A DNA stretch of 64,000 bases from Ceratopteris richardii. Its lineage: Eukaryota > Streptophyta > Polypodiopsida > Polypodiales > Pteridaceae. This document shows, in pieces, positions 44,864 to 53,300 of the stretch. Location of the stretch: the NCBI GenBank assembly GCA_020310875.1, contig MU260076.1:186001-250000 (forward strand), in the 5' to 3' direction. Numbering within the stretch: position 1 is the first letter of the stretch; each line of letters begins with the position of its first letter. Position numbers and translations under genes: made by a program. The notes beneath the pieces were generated by a model. The model was not told the origin of the DNA, ran no database searches, and worked only from the letters and a program-made list of their open reading frames with translations.

Positions 44864-46568
44864 AGAGAGCTTGGAGGACGAGCGTGTGACGGTAAGACGT
44901 AGAGTAGCGACGTTGGAAGGTAAAAAAATCATCATTTTCAGTTCAGTTTTTGAATTTTCCTTCTTCTTCATCTTCTTCATCATCTTCATCTCCAGTGCAT
45001 CAGGAAAGCTTGGAAAAGGCAAAATTTTTAGTTTCTGTCAGAAATTTCCGACTGTGTCAGACCATCGCGATGGTCTGCAAAGTTCGGAATTTGGAGAAGG
45101 CGACCACACCAGAGTGTAGAGCACACTTGCGCCACTAGGAATCCATACTTGCATTGCAAAAAATCACATTCTGGTGGACCATCACGACGGTCTCTGACCA
45201 TCGCGATTGTGTCGCACCATCGCGACGGCTCGGCCGGACCATCGCGACGGTCTCGGACCATCGCGACGGTTCACTTGAGCCATCGCGACGGTCCACTTGG
45301 ACCATCGCGATTGTTCAGCTGACCTCGGGCCATCGCGATCGGCCCATGCCATCGCCACGACGGTGCCACGTGTCAAGATAGACCATCGCGACGGTTCATT
45401 TTTTCGGACCATCGCGACAGCCCAAAATCGGACCATCGCGATTGGCTCATGCCATCGCACTTGTGACCATCGCGACGGCTCACTTCGGACCATCGCGATT
45501 GTCCACCTTTGACTGTTGACCCAAGCCATCGCGATTGTCCGCCTGATCACGCCATCGCGACGGTTCGACCTCACGCCATCGCGATCGTTCACTTCGGACC
45601 ATCGCGACGGTTCACCTTTTCGCACCATCACGACTGTCCAAACTCCACGCCATCGCGACGGTTCGCTTGGACCATCGCGACGGTCTCAGACCATCGCGAT
45701 TGTGCACCCCCATCGCAAATTTAGGGTTCCATTTTTTGACCAATTTTGGGGGTACTTTTGAGAAATTTTTGGACCATTAGACTAATAGGAGACCCCTTAG
45801 CTCATATTGGAAGGAAAACCTGATTGTCAGTTTTTACCCCCAGGGCCTGAGCGCTCATAACTTTTTCATCCGAAGTCCGTTTTTTGAGCTTAATAGCTCA
45901 TTAGAAAGCTCTTGACGAGTACTACGTGACCTCAACTATTTTTTATTAAAGGATACGTCTATTTTTAGATAAGCTATTTTGAGGTTGACCTAGTTTGGAA
46001 CTAGGAAGCCAGGGGGCAAGCATTGAAAAATTGGGCAAAAGGGAAGGGACTTAAAAGGTGTATATACTCAAGTGCTTGATCATCCAACTGTGAATTGGTC
46101 TAATATTGGATTTTTCCAGGTCTAGCAAGGACAATCAAAGGCAATTCAAAGCAAGCTAGCAAGGGTGAGTACCAAGCTTGGGAGAAGGCTTCTTGGGCTT
46201 GTGCAGCAGTTTGGTCAACCAGCTAATTGAGGTTGGAAGATCTCTCAACCCTCCTTTGTCAATTCCTAGCCTAGGCTAAGTACGACTTAGGTGTGGTAAT
46301 TAATTAGGGCAACGTTAGGCACGAATCAAGTCCAAGAGTATTAATCAACCAAGTGCAAGAATTAAGTAGGTCTTAAGTGCGAAAACTCTAAGGGACAAAA
46401 GGTAAACTGGAATCGATCACTCATCAAGTGCGGAAATTCACTTAAGTACTCCTGACGACGCGATTTCAGACAAGACCATAAACATACTCAAAAAGAACAA
46501 AGTGATTGGTGCAAATTAACCTGCAACGAGAGTGTGCTTAGGTTCAAGGGGGTAGATAAATCAGGCAT
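44864..46568 (+). other. Leader of gypsy G
   Basis: It is 1.7 kb between primer site and gag start. It holds the CCATCGCGA array (listed separately) and a T/C-rich stretch (TTCTTCTTCATCTTCTTC at about 44960-44990). It has no convincing coding frame. Packaging and dimerisation signals would be expected here. Confidence 0.7.
45062..45720 (+). repeat. CCATCGCGA repeat array in the gypsy G leader
   Basis: I count 20 exact copies of CCATCGCGA and about five one- or two-base variants in 660 bp. All are in one orientation, usually followed by CGGTYC, TTGT or TCG. Start-to-start spacing is mostly 19-28 bp. The core TCGCGA is self-complementary. Because the unit lacks stops in several frames, it creates long spurious reading frames on both strands. 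Confidence 0.93.
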
Positions 46569-48800
46569 ATGAACCTTAGATCAGGCAAACACTTGGGCCG
46601 AGACAGACAAAGCCTCAGATCTTCTGAAGCTAGTGTCAACCACACAGCCAAGTCTTGGGGTCAACAGCTTAGTGGTTATCCTTACACACGAAGTTCAGAA
46701 ACCAGTGACTCAGAAATGTCTTTTAGCATGGAAAGACCCACACGTGGCACAGGCACTGCCTATTTACAGACACCAGAAGGTCCCTATAAGACCCAATTGG
46801 AGTTTATCAGGACCAACCAATTAGGTGCTCACATCTATGAGGATGGTCTAAGAAGATCAGTGGTTCAACTCAAAAATCCTGACCAACCCTTTGGGCTTGA
46901 ACACCCAGTGGTCAAGTTTGAAGAGGGTGCTTACATTGATAAGGAAAGAACCATGTATGTGGTTACCAACTTACCAGATAGGACAGATGAGTTTGGAAAT
47001 ATCATTCCTGAGAATGAGATAGGAGACCTAGAGAAAGGGGACCTAGGAGGAGAACCCAAGACCCCTAGAGGTAAGTCAATCTTAACTAGAGTGATCACTC
47101 CAGAATGGATTCCTCAAGATCACAAAAGCATAGAACTATTCGTGAATAGAGAAACGGAGGAAGCCTTTTGGAGATTTAGGCCAGATCAACCCATCCCAGT
47201 AGTCACCATCTATGAATTCAAGGACCCAGAGACACCAGGGAAAGCTCTCTATCTAGATCACACATCTCAGAAATTATTCCTCGTATCAGATCATGACAGA
47301 CATGCTTACACTTGGCAAGGTGAATCAATTTTCCCTCCACCAAGATCTAATGTTTCCCAGGGCCTCCAAGGAGCCGGATCATCCAAGGTCCATGAAACCC
47401 AGAGGGAAAGAACTAGAGAGAGACCGGAGGTAAGCTTTGCAGACACTGTAGGCAGAGATAGATCAGGATATGGGACGGAAAGACCTGAAAGGGAGAGACA
47501 TAGAGTTTATAGGCATCAAAGAGATGATCATGATTTCCCATTGCCTAGACCACAAGAGCACTCAAGAACCCTTAGACCCTCTCAAGTGGTTAAGACAATG
47601 AAGAACTACTTTGATGGATTTGGAGATCCTTATGATCATGTGGCGGAGTTCAAACAAGTGCTAAGAGCTGAACAGGTTGAAGACTTATTCACCCAGTTTG
47701 AGGCATTTGGTTTGACTCTTAAGGGTACTGCCTTAGCTTGGTTTCAACCTCTAAACAGTCGCAACTATAGAGAGATAGGTCAGCTGCTAGAAGAATTCAT
47801 TGTGGAATTTTCCAAAAGTGGTATCAGGCATAACACATCATCCTTGATCCACAGCTTCAAGCAGACACCCCAAGAAACAGTGCGACTTGCAGGAAGAAGG
47901 TTTAGACAGTACTTGGAAAGATGCCCTGTACCAGAATTACCCACATCAGCCAAACAGGTGGCACTATTTTTAGATGGCCTATTGAGCACAAAATTAAGGT
48001 CATATGTATACTTGAAAGAGCCTAGATCCATAGAAGAGTGTGTACGGATATGCATTGACATAGAAGACAACTTGGGTGAGGAGTTAGGACTATCCAAACT
48101 CTATAAGGACCCTGATAATTCTACAAGTCATACCTCTAGAACCCCCACTGAGATAGATGAGATAGCTGAACAAGTGGCCAAAAAGCTAGGAGTTCAAAAT
48201 AGACAAATGCCAAGGATCACCTCAGTGAAGCGATGTTACACATGTGGAGGAGATCACATGGCTAATGTTTGCCTGTTGACGACTCAACCCCAAGGAAACC
48301 CTAATGCTCTATATTGCACCATTGAGAGGAAATATACAAATCATACGATCCAAGATTGTCCCTATAACAGGCAGGCTATTAGACAAAATTATCAGCAACC
48401 TTACCAGCAGGGTAGGTATCAGAATCAATACCAACAGCCATATTATAGGCCACAACAATATCAACCTCAATACCAACAGCAATATCAGGCACCATATAGG
48501 CCACAACCAGTCCTAGGAAACCAACCGCAAGCTCCTGCCAATGTGATCCCAGTTAAATATACGATGGCGGAGGAGAACCCTAATAGAGCATTGGTGCCAC
48601 TAACCCCATTGGTCTCAGAAAATGATTCTCACGCTCATGGTTCAGACTACTTCCATGAAGATAGTCCACGTGCTTATTATATAGAGTCACCTGAGCAAAG
48701 TGAGACTTCTCAGTGTCAATATGAGACACCACCTATGGAACAAAATTGGGAGCCAGAATACTCCAATGTCATGTATACGAATCCAAATACTAGGCCCTAA
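46569..48800 (+). CDS. Gypsy G Gag
   Basis: A 743-codon frame starts at ATG 46569 (MNLRSGKHLGRDRQ). An N-terminal region of about 340 residues precedes the Ty3/gypsy capsid domain (about residues 348-505; FDGFGDPYDHVAEFKQ, GTALAWFQPL, CVRICIDIEDNLGEE). A first zinc knuckle (CYTCGGDHMANVC, residue 556) and a Gln/Tyr/Pro-rich tail (YQQPYQQGRYQNQYQ) follow. The knuckle has CX2CX3HX4C spacing. The frame ends at TAA 48798-48800, but two further zinc knuckles follow in the same frame, so the stop lies inside the gag region. Either the full product needs readthrough or the stop is a CAA-to-TAA type mutation. Confidence 0.9.
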   Translation: MNLRSGKHLGRDRQSLRSSEASVNHTAKSWGQQLSGYPYTRSSETSDSEMSFSMERPTRGTGTAYLQTPEGPYKTQLEFIRTNQLGAHIYEDGLRRSVVQLKNPDQPFGLEHPVVKFEEGAYIDKERTMYVVTNLPDRTDEFGNIIPENEIGDLEKGDLGGEPKTPRGKSILTRVITPEWIPQDHKSIELFVNRETEEAFWRFRPDQPIPVVTIYEFKDPETPGKALYLDHTSQKLFLVSDHDRHAYTWQGESIFPPPRSNVSQGLQGAGSSKVHETQRERTRERPEVSFADTVGRDRSGYGTERPERERHRVYRHQRDDHDFPLPRPQEHSRTLRPSQVVKTMKNYFDGFGDPYDHVAEFKQVLRAEQVEDLFTQFEAFGLTLKGTALAWFQPLNSRNYREIGQLLEEFIVEFSKSGIRHNTSSLIHSFKQTPQETVRLAGRRFRQYLERCPVPELPTSAKQVALFLDGLLSTKLRSYVYLKEPRSIEECVRICIDIEDNLGEELGLSKLYKDPDNSTSHTSRTPTEIDEIAEQVAKKLGVQNRQMPRITSVKRCYTCGGDHMANVCLLTTQPQGNPNALYCTIERKYTNHTIQDCPYNRQAIRQNYQQPYQQGRYQNQYQQPYYRPQQYQPQYQQQYQAPYRPQPVLGNQPQAPANVIPVKYTMAEENPNRALVPLTPLVSENDSHAHGSDYFHEDSPRAYYIESPEQSETSQCQYETPPMEQNWEPEYSNVMYTNPNTRP

Positions 48801-50318
48801 TTGAGACAAGTAAGACCACAAGCCCCTAGAGGACCATGCTTTAGATGTCAGGGCGATCATTTCATTCGTGAATGTCCCCACCAACCAGCTCTGGGACTAG
48901 GACAAAACATCACAATACAAGGCTTTTGTCCTGAGTGCGGCAAGGAACATCTTCCTAGAGAGTGTCCCAGGAATCCCTCTAGTGCACCCAAGGTCACACC
49001 CATCAACGTGGTAGGCTTTGTGGCAGATTCAAGTTCAAGTAGTAGTAATGTGGCTCCTGTACAGGCAGTTACTAGGGCTCAGGCTGCACAACAAGCAGAA
49101 CCATCCGAGCAATCGGAGTCAAGTGAGTCAGGAGAGCCTAGTAAGAGGAAACCAAGAACTTGGAAGGATACCAGAGAGAAGGCTAATCGCAAGTGGAACA
49201 AAAAGCTATCCGAGCTAGAAGAAAGCCTAAGGGATACCAAAACAAAAATAGAAGACATTGCATCTCAAAGCCCCTCACATACCGAAGCTCCATCCACTCC
49301 ACCTCATTCCACCCCACCACCCATTGTAAATAACCCACAACCAGGGTCTGTTCTTGCAGATCCAACCCCAGAAGGCTTGGACATGATGTTCAAGGCCTAC
49401 CAGGCTCGTCTTCAAGAAGGGCCAACAGCTGCAAACCTAGACAAGAGTTACCCTAGAGCAGATTTAGAGATTGAACGGATGAAAATGTTCATGAAAATGG
49501 TAGAACAAGTTCAAGCTATACTTGAGACTAGTCAGAAGTTCAATCAGACAAACTCTGTCAAGTCAGATTTGCATTTTCAAGGCTTACTAGAAAAATTAGA
49601 GCAGTTGGTAAACAAACCACAAGTTTCTTTACCTCCACAGGCTCAACCAGTTATGGAGAGAGGAAGCTCACCACCAATGGGAGCTTATGTTCCTAATTCC
49701 ACGGATGCTGGAATAACTCCTTCAATTCAACAGTATTCTCAAGAGTTCTTGCGGGAAATACAAGAAGAGAAATGGGCCAAGGAGAAGGGTAATTCCCCTC
49801 CTATTCCTGAGATTGATGATCTTCATGATCAATTTCCCCAAGACATTCCATCTATTTATGGAGATGAAGCAGAACAACAAGAAGATGAAAGATTAGATTT
49901 TGAATCTAATACCCTAGAAGAGCTGCCTCAATTTCCAGGCCCATGGGAATCTGAATCTATCCAGATCAGAGCTCCCACAATATTGGTAAGAAATGAAGAC
50001 TCAGTGATTCCAAGAAACACTGATGTCGTGAAGAACACTAAGGTTCAATGTCATCTCACGGTGGAAGAGCTGCTCAAAGCAAAACCTGAGCTCTGGAATC
50101 ATGTGAAGGATCAGGTTCCAGAACTCGATTCCAATATGCCAAAAGCAGGCTCTAAGCATAAAGTACCAGAGATACCTCTAGACAAAATCGGGGACGTGAG
50201 TGAAGGTGAAGAAGGTAATACTTATCTTCCAATCACCTATCAAGGTTACACAACTAAAGCAATTGTAGATTCGGGTGCTGGTGTTGCTATTGCGACCACA
50301 TCCTTGTGGAAGCGATGA
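48801..50318 (+). CDS. Gypsy G nucleocapsid end, linker and protease 1 N-half
   Basis: This 505-codon open stretch is in phase with gag and begins right after its TAA, with no ATG near its start. It carries zinc knuckles CFRCQGDHFIREC and CPECGKEHLPREC, both CX2CX3HX4C. A Ser/Glu/Pro-rich linker follows, with a probable coiled coil (KWNKKLSELEESLRDTKTKI), and then the first protease strand AIVDSGAGVAIATTS with catalytic Asp at 50268-50270. It ends at TGA 50316-50318 inside the protease; the remaining half (flap and ILGRPF) is at the start of the next frame. CGA-to-TGA would explain the stop. Confidence 0.85.
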   Translation: MRQVRPQAPRGPCFRCQGDHFIRECPHQPALGLGQNITIQGFCPECGKEHLPRECPRNPSSAPKVTPINVVGFVADSSSSSSNVAPVQAVTRAQAAQQAEPSEQSESSESGEPSKRKPRTWKDTREKANRKWNKKLSELEESLRDTKTKIEDIASQSPSHTEAPSTPPHSTPPPIVNNPQPGSVLADPTPEGLDMMFKAYQARLQEGPTAANLDKSYPRADLEIERMKMFMKMVEQVQAILETSQKFNQTNSVKSDLHFQGLLEKLEQLVNKPQVSLPPQAQPVMERGSSPPMGAYVPNSTDAGITPSIQQYSQEFLREIQEEKWAKEKGNSPPIPEIDDLHDQFPQDIPSIYGDEAEQQEDERLDFESNTLEELPQFPGPWESESIQIRAPTILVRNEDSVIPRNTDVVKNTKVQCHLTVEELLKAKPELWNHVKDQVPELDSNMPKAGSKHKVPEIPLDKIGDVSEGEEGNTYLPITYQGYTTKAIVDSGAGVAIATTSLWKR

Positions 50319-50345
50319 GGAAAACCCACATTAAGACCAACTAGA

Positions 50346-53300
50346 ATGAAACTTCAAATGGCAGATGGTCATTTTGAAAGACCTCTAGGATTGCTTGACG
50401 GGATAACTCTAACCACTTGTGGTGTAGAGTTTGAACATACATTTGCTATATGTGACTTTGAAAAAAATAATATCTACGAGATGATCCTAGGAAGACCGTT
50501 CCTACGACAATTACAAATAGTACAGGATTGGGGAACCAACTCCTTGTACTTACATCACTTAGGGGTCACCACCAAAGTCAATTTGAAGGATTACACCTTC
50601 AGAGATGTACCACCCCTACAGTGGAATCCTATCCACAAAGCGAAAGAAGATTCTATCTCCGTGCATTCTGGAATTTCACCTGATCCATCATGGCTGCATG
50701 AAGATACTCACTTGTGGATGTGCAAGGTCGCAGAGGAAGAGGAAAAGCGTCTAAAAGCAAGAGAAGAAGGAACTTCCCCAGGAGATAGACCAATAAAAAA
50801 CCCAGCCTATACACCGATGATATTTCCAGATGAGGAATTTGAGCCTCATGGTTGGGCAGAAATCTTAGCTACCATGGACATAGCAGTCAATGAAGAACAA
50901 TGGACACCTCATTGTGATGAGGAGGGTTATGATATTTCAGTGTTCATGTGTCAGCCCCTGTTGGAAGAGCGTGATCCTAGTGAGTTCATAGAAGAAGAAG
51001 AGAATGACAATGATCTAGAATCCATTGTGATGGATACTTACTTTGAATCAGAGGAACACTATTTAGAAGACATAGGAGTGTTAACCCAAAAAGAAGAAGA
51101 ACCCCTCACGAGTATTAAAACCATAAATTCAAAGGAAAAAAGTGAGGAAGGTCAAAAGAAAAAGAAAAGAAAAGCAGTGAAACAAGAAGAGGAAGAATCA
51201 CTGTTTGAAGTACCAGAAAATTTCAAGAAATATGAAGTGGAAGACCGAAAAATCTTGGTACGAATGCCTAAGAGAGAGGCCATTGTAGGAGAAGTATATG
51301 ACAATAAAGAAAGGACCAAAAAAATTGTAGTGACCATTGAAGGGAACGAAGAACGATGTACGTACATAGGAGATGACCTAAGTGCAAAAGAAGAAGCAGA
51401 GCTTGTAGCTCTGTTAAGGGAATATAGGGATGTGTTCGCATGGCACTATAGAGACTTGAAAGGAGTAGATCCAAAGATTTGCTCTCATACGATTCCGATG
51501 ACCGCTGACGCCAAGCCCACCAAACAAAAGCCCTACACATATAATGACAATTATGCAGCCAAAATAAAGGAGGAAATTGATAGGCTGATTGAAGCTGGAT
51601 TCATCTATGAGATTGAGCACACTGAATGGGTGTCCCCCATTGTGGTGGTGCCCAAGAAGAATGGGAAATTGCGAGTGTGCATTAACCTTAAAAAAGTTAA
51701 TGCCGCTACGATCAGAGATAGTTATCCACTTCCAATCACCGAACATCTATTGGAGCGTGTTGCAGGCAAGGAAGTTTATAGCTTCCTTGATGGGTTTTCG
51801 GGCTACAATCAAGTAGCCATTGCCCCAGAAGATCAACACAAAACGGCTTTCGCCACAGAATGGGGAATCTTTGCATTTCGTGTGATGCCATTCGGTCTCA
51901 CCAATGCACCCGCAAGTTTTCAAAGGCTCATGTGTCATGTCTTCAAGGAGTTCTTGCGAAAGAACTTAGAAGTATATGTGGATGACTTATGTGCTCATTC
52001 CCAACAAAGAAGATACCACATCCCTGAGCTCAGACAAATCTTCAACAAGTGTAGAGATTATCGAGTGTGTCTAAACCCAGAGAAGTGTGTGTTCATGGTA
52101 CGACAAGGTAAAATCTTAGGTCACATTGTTTCTAAGAATGGAATTTCAACAGATGAGGACAAAGTAAGAGCAATAACAGAGCTGCCCAGGCCCAGGAATG
52201 TTAAAGAGGTACAAGCCTTTATGGGCCATTGTGGATATTACCGTAGGTTTATCCACATGTATGCCATCATAGCTAAACCTCTTTATGGGTTGTTAACAAA
52301 TTTTGAGTGGAACGAGGAATGCGAGAATTCCTTCAACGAGCTGAAAAGACGTTTGTGCACAGCACCAATATTGACTACTCCGGATTGGAGCAAACCCTTT
52401 CATGTCCATGTAGATGCTTCCAATCATGCAATAGGATGTGTGCTAGCACAAACCACAGGAGAAGGAAACCTAGACTTGCCGATAGCATACGCTTGTAGGC
52501 AATTAAATGCAGCTGAACGAAATTACACCACAACGGAGAGAGAAGGCTTAGGCATGGTATATGCTGTGAAAAAATTTAGACACTATCTATTGGCCAATAA
52601 GTTCAAGTTTTTCACTGATCATCAAGCTTTACTATATTTGGTCAATAAACCTTGCAATACAGGCCGCTTAGTAAGATGGTTCCTCTTACTAATGGAATAC
52701 GACTTTGAAGTTGTTGTCAGGAAAGGTAGAACCCATCTTAGGGCAGACCATCTTTCTCGCATCACTTCAGGAGAGCCACCGCAAGGAGTGTCTGATGAAT
52801 TGCCCGATGCTTATCTGTTCAATTTAGAAGTTGCTCCTAAATGGGCAAATAAGTTGATACCCGTCCTAACCTTCGGGCCTACAAATAAAAATGTGAAAAC
52901 AAGCAAAGAAGAAATTGTAAAATCACAAAAGTATCAAATATTGGCCGGAAGTATGTACAAGCAAGATACTGAGGGCGTATTAGCTTGTTGTGTCGAGGAT
53001 GATGAACATATTAGTTGGTTGCAACAAGCCCATGAGGGACTGCTAGGAAATCACTACCCTAAACAACGAACATTGCAGAATCTAAAACGTTTAGGAGTGT
53101 ATTGGCCTAGCATGGACAAAGAAATACAGGAGTGGATCCAGAATTGTCCAGTGTGCCAGAAGAGACCCCCAGTGGAGCATGCCACTCTTTATCATGTGTC
53201 ATTAATCCCAGATTGGAGTGCTCCATTGGTTGAGTTCATGAGATCGGGAACATTACCCAATCAGGCTAGTCTTGCAAGAAAACGGAGCATGGAGCAAGAG

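Noticed and set aside
45182..45631. 149-codon minus-strand frame rich in Arg-Asp-Gly
   Set aside because: It is created by the CCATCGCGA array, which lacks stops in several frames on both strands; no domain or initiation context supports a gene.
45062..45720. CRISPR-like array
   Set aside because: A 9-bp repeat with irregular 10-20 bp gaps inside a plant retrotransposon leader has neither the repeat length, spacer size nor context of CRISPR.
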